DNA of 60,482 nt from Lingula anatina (taxonomy: Eukaryota; Brachiopoda; Lingulata; Lingulida; Lingulidae): assembly GCF_001039355.2 (NCBI RefSeq), contig NW_019775382.1, forward strand, positions 399,609-460,090, written 5' to 3'. The notes below the pieces were generated by a model. That model was not told the DNA's origin. It worked only from the letters and a program-made list of their open reading frames with translations, and made no database searches. This document shows, piece after piece, positions 1 through 12,762 of this stretch (within the stretch, counting starts at the first letter, position 1; the number at the start of each line of letters is the position of its first letter). The position numbers and the translations under genes are program-made.

Positions 1-653
1 ACACAGATGCTCAGTTTCAGCATGGGGATACATTCTTATGTTATCTGTCACTTAAAATATTTTCATAGAAAGCAGGATTGTTCCACTGTGAGTGCTGTGC
101 ATTTTTTTTTTTTTTTTTTTGTAAACAATTTTTCTGACATTGAAGGAGATAGTTCACCCCAACTTAGGCTAGATTGATAACAGTCATGGTAAGAAGAAAT
201 AATTAAAATACATTCACTAGAAATTATATAAGCATCTGGGGTTTTATGCTTCCTCACATTTAAATTGGAACCATATCCCTTTAATCCTGCAGTATTTTCT
301 CACCATGATTTATGACATTTATATTAGTATTGTTACAATTTTATAGAAAAGTGTGCCAAAAGTCCATTATGACCTCTAACAAATAATGTAGCTTACGGTT
401 TCCCTGCTGCACTTGTCGCTTGGTAATAAAATGGTTTCCATGGTGAAGGCTTGTTTCATTTCGCTCAGGAAAAGTGATAGTTAGTGCATCAAGCTTCAAC
501 TTGATTTTCTGAATATCTGACTAATTGAAAAGATTTGATATGTCAGTATCAAAGATTGTAGGTTTATTATTGATAATATTGACAGAAACAAGACACCAAA
601 CAAATAAGAAATTCACAATCATGCAGTTAGGCACATTTTAAAGTACAAATTAC
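1..653. other. presumed intron, no further exon recognised
   Basis: AT-rich sequence downstream (minus strand) of the coiled-coil exon. It holds a T-run at about 103-120. I found no acceptor followed by a convincing reading frame, so it is probably intron. Confidence 0.3.
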
Positions 654-857
654 CTTAAGTTGTTTGTTTTCCTGTTTTACTGCAGCAACCTCCACCTCCA
701 ACCTTTTCAGGAATGCTATCTCTTGTTCTTGCTTGTCCAGTCTTTCAACCAGTTTCATCAACACATCATTATTGACATCAGCATGATGTTGTAAAGTTGA
801 TGCAGAGACAGTAGTAACAAAAAAGGCAGCGAACACATGAAAATACATGATGTACAC
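654..857 (-). CDS. first coding exon of a secreted coiled-coil protein (partial)
   Basis: I do not recognise the gene. On the minus strand an ATG at 857, with a second in frame at 848, opens 68 codons that end exactly at a donor (AAG|gtaatt). The first 20 or so residues form a hydrophobic signal peptide (MYFHVFAAFFVTTVSA), so the product is probably secreted. The rest is a charged heptad-like coiled coil rich in Leu, Glu, Lys and Gln (KLVERLDKQEQEIAFLKRLE). A short signal-peptide plus coiled-coil exon is a common start for invertebrate secreted oligomeric proteins, for example C1q-domain or fibrinogen-related proteins. Which kind this is cannot be told because the later exons lie left of the window; I see none in bases 1-653. 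The gene is divergent from the LRP12-like gene. Confidence 0.5.
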
Positions 858-3380
858 CTGTCTGTAGCATCCAAGACACTGACCTGGGTGGGGTCATGAA
901 AACTCTTATATTGCTTGATTTGTTGAGTGAACATGTCAAATATTTACAAAGTGGGTTTTAGAAAGTTGGTTTTCTACAAATATTTGATAACTGATAGTTT
1001 AAGGGCAACAGCTTATAATGTTTCTATAAATCATGTGTAACTCTTGATAACCAGTGACATATTCAATCACAAATCTTTTACTCCTCAGTTTTCTCTCACA
1101 ATATTAAAGTAAGTTACGACCGGGCAACACCTGAGGTAATGTTGAAAATATAAATTACTAAATTCATCCAGGCACATGCAAGCACTTCACTATGCTCCTT
1201 TAACCTCAAATAATGTTAATTTATTGTATGTACAAATATCTACCATTTAATTAAGGGTGTTCGTACATATTTATAGATTTTTTTTAACATTTTCCCACAT
1301 AAAAACTCTTTTCCAATGTATTCCATGTAATTGAACTGTAAAAGCATTTTCTGTTTGTTTGTTTTGGCTCCAAAACATTTTGCACTATTCATTTCTTATT
1401 TGATTCCTATAATAATTAACTGAATATTTTCTCGATCACCATTCTTTCCTTCAAATTGTGTTTTCTAGATGGAAGAGGTAACATGATATAATTACACACA
1501 CTGGACAATAGAAGTGTCAAACCCTGAATCAGAGTAATCAAAGTTATTAACCTGAAGAGGCAGAATATAAGCAATGTCAGAATATCAATACAGTTGAATT
1601 GTTCAGTCAGAACCGTTTCTTTTGTGAAATTTGATGTTAATAAAATGATACCAGGAGCATATCATTCCACAGTCATTTATCTCCCCCAAAGTATTGGTTC
1701 AGTAGGGGTGACACTTCCAGTGTGTGTATGTTTCAAGAAGCTTTGATATTCGTTAGCATTTGGTCACTTACACGCTACAGTTTGTTCTAGTTCAAATATT
1801 CAAAAATCATTCTGAAAAAATATTTAAATTATTGTGCAAGGCCACATACATATGCCCATTAAAATCATAAGTGGTTAGGAAAACTGTGTTTTAAATTGAT
1901 CTGAATTGGTAGCCTACACAGGTGTTAAAACACTATCAGTTTGAAAATACATTTTCCATTGATACTTTCAGCACCTATTTTGCTAGCCTTAATTATCCTT
2001 GGAATCTTGAAGTACACAAGTGTTAAAATTCTAAACACTGAGTCTATCAAAATTCATTTTCCAAAACACTTTCAGCCCCTTTGCCAGCTTTACCTCTCAG
2101 AATGTGTTAATTGTTCCTTCTCAACCATTGTGACAAGATGTCTGAGACATTGTGCTTACTATTCACTTTGATTTATTACTGTCTTGATAAATGCAGTCTG
2201 CTTCGAAGAATTATAGTGCAAGTTCTTCAGAAACTATTTTTATTTCTTTTCATGTGACATATAATTCTAGATACCGGGTCTTTGTGTTACCATACTTTAT
2301 GATAATATGTAAACTATGTACTTACCGCTGGTACATGTATATGTAGATTGAACTATATGCTACATGTATTCGCAACCACAATTTTGTCGTGAGAAGTCAT
2401 TAAACCATCTTTCTCTTTTCCTCTTTAGAAGAAATATGTCCAAACGTTAACTATGTACAGAATATAAATCTTTACACATTTAAAGAAAAATATATTTTGT
2501 GTCCTTGCAGATGGAAATACAAGTTATTTGTCACCCCTAGTTATTTGTCACCCTAGTACAAATTGGATCAATATAGTAATATAATATATTCACTTCAACT
2601 TTGAAGTCCTAGACTTATAAGCTAAATCAACCTGTTTATAGAGAGTTATGATATTATTTATTTAAGAAATTTAACTGAATGTTTTTTTTTTCAGCTTGAT
2701 ATTATTCTTAAACGTAAGTCTGCATTACTTTAAGGAGATGTTATACCTATTAAAATGTCTGAGAGCTTCTTAGCTAAGTTTTATATCATATTATTTCAGT
2801 GGAAAACATGACAGCATGGACTTTTTGATATTTTATTAGTATATTCAATTGGAGGTTGGTAAAAAAAAATTGTTACATATTTTCTTGTTTGAATATATAT
2901 ATATATTTTTTTGTCTTCAAGTAAAGCCAGTCAGTGCTCCTTGAGTTAAATTTTGAGGTTACAATGGTGACTTCAGAGAAGTCGACCTAAAGGGAACTTT
3001 TCTACAAAAATTGACATATAACCAGTGATAATTGTTAAATTTCTAAGCCATTTTAAACAAAAGCCTAGCTGTCACTTTTTTCTTTTTTAACTATTTTATT
3101 TTCTACTTAATATTGATTGAGCAATAAATGAGAGAAAAAAATTATGCTGGTTGTGATACATGCATTCATTCTCAGAAGTAAAGGATAAAATTAGTTTTAG
3201 TTGTTCATACTGAGTGTCTAAACATAAAAAGGGCTAAACACAAGCTTGGTTATAGAAAAAAAAAAAAAAACAAGGAATTTATAAAATGCATTGCAAATAT
3301 TGCATATTTAAACCTGGTTGGATTCTAATTAAAGTACCAAAAACATCAACAGAACAACGCGGATGAACCATCAATGGAAA
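858..3380. other. intergenic, AT-rich
   Basis: No supported gene. The open frame at 1941-2171 has no ATG at its start and no family features. Homopolymer A/T runs are frequent. This stretch separates the coiled-coil exon (minus) from the LRP12-like gene (plus). Confidence 0.4.
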
Positions 3381-3484
3381 CAAGAGGAGGCAGGTTAATT
3401 TTTTAATCTGATTGCATTCAGCGAGAGTCCTTGCGCAGTGGGATCAATCTACACAGACCGATAATTTCATTAGGAACGAGTCCC
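3381..3484. mobile_element. MITE family B, half copy
   Basis: The bases from CAAGAGGAGG to the terminal ACGAGTCCC correspond block by block to the right half of the element at 39213-39668. Shared blocks include TCTGATTGCATTCAGC and a GATCAATC-type core. TAA follows the right end, as in the other copies. The left half is absent. Confidence 0.5.
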
Positions 3485-4079
3485 TAAACGTGAGAAACAG
3501 TAGCCTTGGTGGCATGCCTATTCAATTCGTGCGTGTCCTTGTAGCACAAGTGGTTAAATAAAAATAAAATGCGGTAGACAGTTTTCTCCCTGTCATAAAT
3601 GTAGATATTTTATTTTTGTATAAAATTGACTGAAGATTTGTCCCCCAACCGGCACGAATTAATCAACCGTTTTAATACTTAATAGTACGGTACATGTAGT
3701 GGTATATTGCACCTGTAGGTAAGTTAGCGTATTTCATATTTTATGTGCGATTTAATGAATTTTTGGTTTAATGCACCTAAGACTTTAGAATTTATCGGAG
3801 TGAAGAGGAATTTGCAATTATGGTTATAAATTGGGTACAACAGAACTTGGCCCTAAAAAAAACAAAAACAAAAAAAAACATCGGACTTAATTGAATACAA
3901 CTTTAGCCGGAATAAAAACACTTCAGAATAGCGAGATTAACCTAATCAGTTTTCCAACTATCGTCACTAGCCGATATGCAGAATCTAAAAACGTAAAATG
4001 CTGTGTCCGGGACTCTGGGAAGACCCGAAAAGGGTGTGTCACCTTATCAGGGCCAACTCCCGTTGTTTTGCAAAAACAA

Positions 4080-4160
4080 GTCCTTGCCAAAATATGTACG
4101 TTTTGGATGCGCATTGGGCTTTTGCGCACAAAATGGCTACCTTAACTTCCGGCTGCGAAA
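4080..4160 (+). promoter_or_regulatory. candidate promoter with ETS, YY1 and NRF-1-like sites
   Basis: Within about 60 bases there are GCGC-containing NRF-1-like words (ATGCGCAT, TTGCGCAC), a YY1-type core ACAAAATGGC (4128-4137) and an ETS/GABPA-type ACTTCCGG (4145-4152). This local CpG content stands out from the AT-rich surroundings. There is no TATA box at a fixed distance. The order resembles TATA-less housekeeping promoters in animals, and a donor follows at 4245. Assignment to the LRP12-like gene rests on position and strand. Confidence 0.4.
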
Positions 4161-4245
4161 ATACGTCCGATTTGTAAAACATTTTTTTCAAACTCCGAAT
4201 TTAAGATATTTGGGGGTACAATGACCAACGAAATGAAACCCATTG
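4161..4245 (+). other. candidate first exon, ending at donor 4245
   Basis: The sequence ends in CCATTG|gtgagt, a strong donor. A short frame starts at the ATG at 4221 (eight codons plus one base) and would join the first CUB exon in the right phase. The resulting N-terminus (MTNEMKPI) is not a signal peptide, so this is more likely a 5' untranslated exon. The start at 4161 is arbitrary, set just after the promoter-like block. Confidence 0.3.
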
Positions 4246-4777
4246 GTGAGTACAGATCACTTTCTGATTTTTTTAATATATGTATTTGTTGAAACGTTTA
4301 TTTATATTTGATAATTCAGCGACTTTGTAAATTGTTTGAGTCTGGTCGCCTTTGATTTGATGAATTATTTTTCCAAACTCTAAATTTGATATTTTTTAGG
4401 GTGTATTGACCAATAAAAAGTATCTTATAGGTGATGAAAGATCACTTTCTTGACTTGGTGTGCATAGCAAGTGAAATGGATATATGCAAAAGTGATATTT
4501 TAGGGCTTTTGTGTATTGATAGTGTCGACGCCTGTTTTGTACGACCCACGTAGTAAGAAAGATTCAAAAAGCTTTTCATTGTAAGTTTATGATAAAGTGA
4601 CAGACCATAATAGGTACTGATTTATACCTTCTTATTGCAGTTTGAGTTTCAGATAAAAACAAGTGATCCAAATAATGTTTTAGGTACATGATTTAGGTTA
4701 CATTGCTGTGTAGGCTGGTGTCCGTAATAATATACCAGTAGCTGTTTGATTACTAACCTTCTTTTTTTCTGTTTCAG

Positions 4778-4951
4778 AGTTTTTTTCATTAGTGACACGG
4801 CTAACAACTTTCCAAATTAAGAATGTTTTAGGAGACCAACAGTGAAAAGGCAGCATGTGTGGAGAGCAACTAACAGTGAAGAAGTTTCTTGAGAAGATAT
4901 ACATACTGAAGGCACACCACTAAGTTTTGTGAAACAGGCTTGTGTAAATTG
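4778..4951 (+). other. candidate 5' untranslated exon
   Basis: A pyrimidine-rich acceptor (tttttctgtttcag) precedes 174 bases that end in AAATTG|gtaagc. Stops occur in every frame and only short uORF-like frames are present, so it is non-coding as read. A further acceptor lies at 5905 (tgtgtgttttccag). I found no matching signal-peptide exon between here and 6342. Confidence 0.3.
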
Positions 4952-5357
4952 GTAAGCATTTCCTAAGGTGCTCTATGACTCATCTAATATCAACAGTGTT
5001 GTTAGGCACTCTATAAACAAAATCCAATGTTAAATGTAATCTGTAAAATTTGAGAAGGAGATACTGAATACTCCATTTAGTTTTAAATGTAAGCTATCAC
5101 ATAAGGCACATATAGCATGTCCCATGCCCAGATTTTATTACTCTGCCTCTGCTAGCTAGGACAATGCACGTGTGAGGCTGGGAATCTTTTACTATAGTAC
5201 GTACTAGTACATTATTAATTGTCAGGATATTGTGCAGCATACTTTCAAGTATTGCCATATTTGATCTGTGAACTAACTGCATTCTGATTATGCCTATACA
5301 TAACAATAAAAATTCATTAGCTAAAATAACACTTGATCTGTCTTGGGGGCCGTAGCA

Positions 5358-5517
5358 ATAGTCCGAAGGTTCAATGGTCTGAAGGTTCAATAGTCCGAAG
5401 GATATAGAACTATATTTTATACAGAAATTCACTATAGAACCTTCTGACCAATGAACCCTTGAACAAAAAATCGATGAAAATGTTACCACTTTTCAGACCA
5501 ATGAACCTTCGGACTAT
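5358..5517. repeat. fold-back inverted repeat
   Basis: Arms of 26 bases at 5358-5383 and 5492-5517 are inverted copies with one mismatch, around a loop of about 108 bases. The word GTCCGAAGG recurs inside the left part, and related ACCAATGAACC words recur in the right part. This looks like a small fold-back transposon or a structured repeat. Confidence 0.6.
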
Positions 5518-6175
5518 CGAGATGCCCTCCTGTCCTATATAGAGCATCTTTGAATATTATAATACAAATTAATATATCCATAGGAAGCAGTCCCCCGAAT
5601 TAGATACAATGCTATGTTTGTCTGGGGCAAGATTTCAAGTCTTAATAAAGCATAATACTTGGAAAAACTTTCTAAAAATCCTGTGTTTCAATGATTTCTC
5701 AAAAGTTAATGGTTTAAAGATCGATATTAGTGCATCTCATTGTTAATATAGACAATAGCATTCATATTTTCACTCGAAGACTGTGTCAATACATGTTAAG
5801 TAATAAAGTTATGGGCACACAAAAATTACATACTATACAAACACACTCAAGCACAAACACATACACATGCAAAAATAATTAATTTTTTTTGTGTGTGTTT
5901 TCCAGATGAAAACTGTATTGAAGAGACCACTGCACTGAGATTGCTGTGACANAAATTCTGTGTGTTGTGCATAGAATCACCTTAGTTAAACAATTCATTG
6001 CAAGAACTCAAACAACTAAAAACTTGCAAAAAAAAAATGTTTCTAAAGAGACTTAATGTGTTTTAATGTGTGAGGCATCATGATTCAACCCTTCATCCAG
6101 GAGTCTTCATCACATGGCTGACTCTTTAGAAACTTTTTTTAACATCTTTGCACTAGAGACAATGTAAATTACATA

Positions 6176-6289
6176 GGACTCATTCCACATGAAATGATCG
6201 TTCTAAGTAGCTTGATCCAACATTCAGCTAGAGTTCCTGCAGAGTTGGATTGATCCCAGTAGAGCAATAGTTTTATTGGGAATGGCCCC
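6176..6289. mobile_element. MITE family B, short copy
   Basis: The left end GGACTCATTCCACATGAAA and the inverse of the right end (GGGGCCATTCCCAATAAAA) are imperfect terminal inverted repeats of about 30 bases. They match the ends of the 39213-39668 element. It lies 52 bases before the first recognised CUB exon. Confidence 0.55.
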
Positions 6290-6341
6290 AAGTTCACCAA
6301 ATTAATAACCAAGAAATCTAAAAAACATTGATCTTCTTCAG

Positions 6342-9300
6342 CTGGTTGCCACACCCAGACGTACAATCACATCACCCAGGGGCTGATCCAGAGTGCCAAC
6401 TATCCATTTAACTACTCCAGTTGTGAGGCTTGGATGATACAGTCTGACGGACTGAACATCACCATCAGGTAAGACTGTCTGTCTGTCTGTCTGTCTGTCT
6501 GACCGCCATTCTGCATGCCTGCTAAGCATTTTCTGATACTAGTATATGGCTGGTCCTGTTTAATATGATATTTTTAATGTAATTTTAGTGCTCAATGGGA
6601 ACATGTTGGGCACACATGAATAGGATTGTTAAGACTCTCTCTCTCTCATATTGGCCTTTGTCTGTTTGTTAATTCAGGTCATTTCAAAGGTATATTATAA
6701 TAAGCTTTACTTTGCTAGTTTATATATAATAAATATGTGTACGTCTACAGTAAAGGTAACAATTTACAATCATTAAATGGGATTGCACATCAGATGGAGA
6801 CATACATTCGTCAGTGTATATTTTTTTTACTCAAAAACGTGTTACAGCCATATATTTTAATGAATGCCCAGCAGATTCAGTTTATTATGATCTTGCTGTC
6901 ATGCAATCATTTTAAAGATTAAAATTCCTGTAAAAGACTATAGAACAACAGTGACCTATTTAAGATATATACATTACTGAAATAAGATGAACTCAAACAT
7001 GTGTTATTAATTATGAAACAAACCCAGTTCAGGTGAACAGGATTCACAACAACAAATGTTTTATCAGCTTAGGTAGAATTATTTTGGTTGAGACGTTTGC
7101 CAATTTGATAGAGAAATTACTGAAAAGTCAGGTTTAACTAGCAATTTATTCAAACCCTCTCATTGTCATCATCCTGTTCATGTTAGAAAAAAATCATGTC
7201 ACGCCACTTTTGTTATCAAATTACTTTTGTGTGTTGAAATGGATGTGTGTAATATAGTGTTATTTTACTCCACAGTAGATGTGTAGTTTTTTATAGGATA
7301 TACTACAGATTAGTACTTCATAGGCAAAGATGCTATAAAGGCCACTGTCATTTAAGGACTTGGCACTTTGTAGCAGACCCGGATACTTTTCTGAAAAACT
7401 TGCCAATGTGTGCTTTTTCCTATAATGCACAGAAAGGAATTATGATGTCGGAAAGTAATTGAATGCTGCAAATATTTGACACATTTTTTTCTCTTAATTT
7501 TGTCTGTGTGTGTGTGTGTTTATAATCCGAATAGTAGAACACAATAAGCTCAACAACCTAATCTCCACCCTGACATTGTTGGGCACATGGTGTGGAGAGG
7601 GTGTTTATGTTGCGGGTGCATTCAGTGGTCACAGCTCATTAGAACATATTACAGCATGGGTGGATAAGTTGGATTATTCTCTTTTCAAGTTAGGTTTGAT
7701 TGAACACAGTGTTACTGCCTTTACAGTTTTATCTATGATTAAAATGGTCAGGAACAAAAAGCAAATCAGATAACAGTTTTTGTTTGAAGGTGCAATGGAA
7801 ATTATTCAGTTAAGAAGACTTTTCTGACAACTTTCATTGCTTTGAATGCTGACATTGAGACATTTGTTAAGAAAGGCTAGAAATTTAGATATACTTCTTA
7901 TATAATAACCTTTTCACTAGCCTGTGATTTGTACTATTTACCATTTAAGTCACTTTTCAAATACGTAGTAAGATTGGCTAACTAAAAACAGCATTGATCC
8001 ATGGCCAGAATATTGAATGTATTAATTCAAAATGATCAATTATTGATTTGTGATTGTCATTTAAATCAAACAAGTTCATTTATCAGTAATTAACATGTTT
8101 CAGTTTGATTGATATTTAGATTCAATTGAATTTAAATTAACAAACTTTTCAGCTTTGAAGACTTAGACCTGCCAAAGGCCAGCAATGGCAGCTGTATAGA
8201 CTTTCTCCAAATTGGACCCTTGCCTACGACCAAATTCTGTGGGAAACTAGATGACCCGATTCCCAAGGTGTACATTTCACAGCGCAGTCACGTCTGGATG
8301 TACCTTCATTCAAGCCCTGGACGCTCACAGTCCAGGGGGAGGGGCTTCTCTCTGAGATATCTTACCAGTAGGTGGTGCTGCAGCATGAATTTTGAGAATA
8401 ATGATAATAATAATAATAATTGCTATTTCTGTTATAATTTAATTAACTAAGTTTGTTTGTTTGTTTGTTTTTGTTTTATAATATATATTTTTTTTGAAGT
8501 CCCTCTCCCCACAACTACTTCAAATCACATCCTGCTCCAGAGAAAAAATTATTTTGGTCTAAATATATGCGTTTAAGCAAATAACTGTATCCCTTGGTGT
8601 TGACATTAATGTGACCATTACCACATACCTTTGTGAGATGGCTTTGTATGAAATGTTTTTAATTGACTGAATCCCATTCATGGTACAGGCACCTCAGACC
8701 AGACACGTTCTAAAGACATTTCTTTTGTTATGACTGGTTTAATTTATTGTTTTTTTTCAACTGCTTTTTCTGTTTCCTTTTTTAAAGGCATTTATGGCTT
8801 GTGTCAAAGGATAATTAATGAATCACTTCATATGTAAATATTATGGTCAGAAATAATTTCTTTCAGTATTGTTCAATAACCTATTATACTTAGTATATTT
8901 ATGTTTTCATAGTTCATTATTTTCCCCCTTTTTTATGCAAGCTCTGGAATATATTTGTACAAAAATAAAGTTTTAAATTTACTCTTTGTAAAATTATTTT
9001 TGAATTTGATTAAAAGTAGGAATGGTATAAAACCTCCAATCTTAGTGCAATGGTCATTGACAGCATTGATTTTTTTGCTTTCAGGAAAACTTGATTTGGC
9101 AGGAAAATCACAGATTAGAAACCTTAATTATTATCTGTTTTGTTTTCAGGATCACCTAGATGTGACGGCAGTCAATTCCACTGTGGTAACGGAGCCTGTA
9201 TATTGAAACGGTGGAGGTGTAACTCTTGGAATGAGTGCGGAGACGGAAGTGATGAAGTGAACTGTAGCGGAGGTGAATAAAGAACACTTCTTGAAAAGTT

Positions 9301-12300
9301 TTTGGTTTGTTTGTTTACTAAAGAAAGTTACAAAAAATTTTGTTATTTTTTTTGTTTTGTTTTTCTTCATTTTTACAATATCTTAGTTGTTTCAAAATCA
9401 AAAATCCAATAAATCAGTATTTAGCTTTGCTCATGCATTTTGTCCTAAAAATTATTATTTTTTAGTACCACCGTTTATTTATAATTTGTTCTTTTCTTTC
9501 TCATCCCCCACACTCAAGTGTTATAACACACATACAATAACTTACAAGATACTATTATTCAATTCTTTCTCTGTTTCCCCTTTTCACAGGCATTATAAAG
9601 CCCACACCTCCTCCCCCTTGTGGCAAGGGGACATTCCTGTGCCGGAATACTCAGGGAAAATTCACCTGTTTCAACAACTTACAGATATGTGACGGAACTA
9701 GAAACTGTCAAGATGGAAGTGATGAGGAGAATTGCGCAGGTTGTAAGTTTGGAGGGATTTGGACAAAATTTGGTTACATATAATTAAAAAAAAAAAACAA
9801 AGTCCTTATGCAATGGGTCATATGACATGATTTTGAAAAAAAGATCATATAGCTTCCTATCAACCCAATGTACTTCTACTTCCTTTTGGATTTTGATATT
9901 CAGGACTTTGAACTGCAATAACTTGAACAGAAATTTTGAAATAAGGAGTCCAAATTCCTTTCCTTACTGAGTTGGGCTGTCTTGACTTCAGTAATAAAAT
10001 CTGAGAAAATGAGTCTGAAATGAATATATACTATAGGCAGTCCAAAAGATAGCTAGACGGTTGCTAGACAAATGCCTGGGTAATGTGTTAACAAAAGCAT
10101 GGTAAAAGTATGTAAAAATTCTATAAGTTTAGCCCAGGTTACAGTGTTCCACGTCTTCCATTTCAGCCACATGCAAACACATCATGGACCTAGCTCTCCC
10201 TGGGACCAGCTCTATGGCAAGCTGTAACGGCACCCTGACCAGCCCAAACTATCCACAGCCATACCAAGCTGATCAAACCTGTGACTGGCTCATACAGGCA
10301 CCTGCCGGGAAAAAAATACAGCTACGTTTCCAAGCGTTTGACCTTCATGAGGACATCAATGCAGAGTTTGTGACAGTTTACGATGGTCGTGATGAGAGGA
10401 GTGGTGTATTAGGGAAATACACAGGAACCGGGATCTATAAACCTCCAAAAGTGATAGAAACCAGTTCCAATGAGTTGTTTGTGAAGTTTGTGAGCTCTCC
10501 TGATTATTCCAAGCCGAGGGACGGGTTCCTAGCTAGATATCAGATAAAGGGTAGGTTTTGTTTCAGAATTGTGTTAAATGTTGATGTGCTTTGCTGTAAG
10601 CAGGCCATTTGCTCTGAACTCTTTATTTTACTGTTTTTAACATCATCCATGTACTCTGCTGGGAAACCAGTTGGTTTCTGTTTTTAAAAAATTTAATATG
10701 ATTCTATCTTAAAGTTTACTGGAAAAAGGATGTGTTGATTCTTTTTATTTCACTTCAGGGTGTTGCATTGGTCAGCAGGAGAAGTGTTTTCAAGAAGAAG
10801 ACTGCTATGAACCAGAGGACCGCTGTGATGGCACTTGGCACTGCCAGCTACATGGAGGGGATGAGAGACAGTGTTGTAAGAATCTTTTTCTTATTATTAA
10901 CTCAGCTCATTAAGAAGGTAGACTAAGTGTAATCAGTGGCATTGGTTTGTCTTTATGTCTGTACATTATATATTAATTAGTGGAGAGGATATCTCAAAAG
11001 GTTGTTCACAAATTCTGAGGAATATTTCAGGATAGACGTATTTTGGATAGAAAGAAGTGATGACAATTTGAACTGAAACCAGTTCTCATGTGTTTTTTTC
11101 CTCTTTAGTTGCCTTTTTCCTTTGCAGTGTAGTAGTGTCTAGTTTTACAATTTTTTATCATATATTTGTTATAGTATCAACTTGAAAAAAAACATGAAAG
11201 ATATGTCTGAGTTCTATGTTAATTGTGGTTTATTTGTGGCGAAATGCCACAACCAAAGTAGACGTGATATTTTTGATGCACCCTTTTATTATCAGTTTTA
11301 GGATTGTTTCAACTTGTCTGTCTAGTTATTTCACTAATTATCTGAATTTTAAAAAAACAGGTTAAGTCTTAGCTACCTTAAGGAAGGGTGAAGCTTACAG
11401 GAAGGTATTTTTTAAATTAAGTAAATTATATCTTACAATTAATCTAAAATCAAAAATTCCAGCAGCAAGCTGTTCAGGAGATCGTCACTTTTCTTGTGGA
11501 CACAAGACGACATCTTGCTACTTAGAGAAAGAACGCTGCGACGGCACGGTTGACTGTAAGGTAGATTTTGGTGATGAAAGTAATTGCGGTGAGTATAAAC
11601 AGTGTTATAAAGAGCAGTAAAAACATATTATTAGTGGTAGTTCTGGACTCCACACCACACTGGGGGTCTCATTTCTGTTGATTCAGGTTGACTTAAGATA
11701 TTGCAGTGTACTGACATGCTGAAACTGTTGGTCCTACCAGTCATGACTGGTTAAATTTTCAAGGACTGGTGAAAAAAATATCTGCTCAGATGGTCAAAGG
11801 GAATAGCAAAAATTTTTAGAGCTACCATTTTCAATTGACAGTCTGGCAAAATGTCCGTAAGTCTGGCCAATTTTTTAACTCAGCTGTCCAAATTTTTGTT
11901 GGTGTTTATGCAATTGATTTTTAACATGTCTGAATGTAATTGTTATAACAAATACTTATATCGATAAATAAACCCTTGAATCTTAATTTTCAGACCCCTT
12001 GAAATGCGGTCCCCACAACGGCACCTTCCTGTGTAGAAACAAGAAATGTATCAAGGAACGGTGGCAATGTGACGGCACTGATGACTGTCAAGACAACAGT
12101 GATGAGGTCAATTGTTCATGTAAGTCCTTTGTCTGCTGCCTCATCAATATCATCAATCTGCTTTTGTGACAGGGTTTCTTAATGTGCCTTATATCTTATG
12201 TGAAGAAAAAATGACTTGATAATTTTTTTTAAAACTCTGCGGCATTCTGTTCTTGGGATGTTACATAATATCCTTAAGTTATTAGGCAAATAAGAATCAA

Positions 12301-12683
12301 GGACGCCCTGTTAAGCGCTAGCATTCCTGATCTTTTCTCCAGACAAAAACCTTGATATGCATAAACTAACTTATCACAGGCCCCTAACAACAATATCCAT
12401 AGGCTTTTGACACTCTGAGAAGAATATAGGCCCAGTTGTTCAAATGAAATAATTTATTAAGACTGCATTCCCACAAATTTAGATCAATCCATCTGGATCG
12501 ACCTAACTCCCTGGGGGTTCACAATAAATTGCTGTCAGCTGAGTGCGTTACCCCCTTACAGCTTTTAGTAGGCTGGACAGACATTTAAGCCAGCTAAGCT
12601 GACAGTATTCTAGTGAGACTCCCCACGGGATAGATCGATCTAAAATCTGTGGGAATGCAGTCTAAGATTCGTAACAAATTATG

Positions 12684-12762
<79 letters not shown>

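Noticed and set aside
5097-5489. 130-codon minus-strand frame
   Set aside because: It overlaps the fold-back repeat and shows no conserved domain or splice structure.
6040-6133. 12-base inverted pair GTTTCTAAAGAG / CTCTTTAGAAAC
   Set aside because: Possible tiny fold-back, but no second copy and no flanking duplication were seen.
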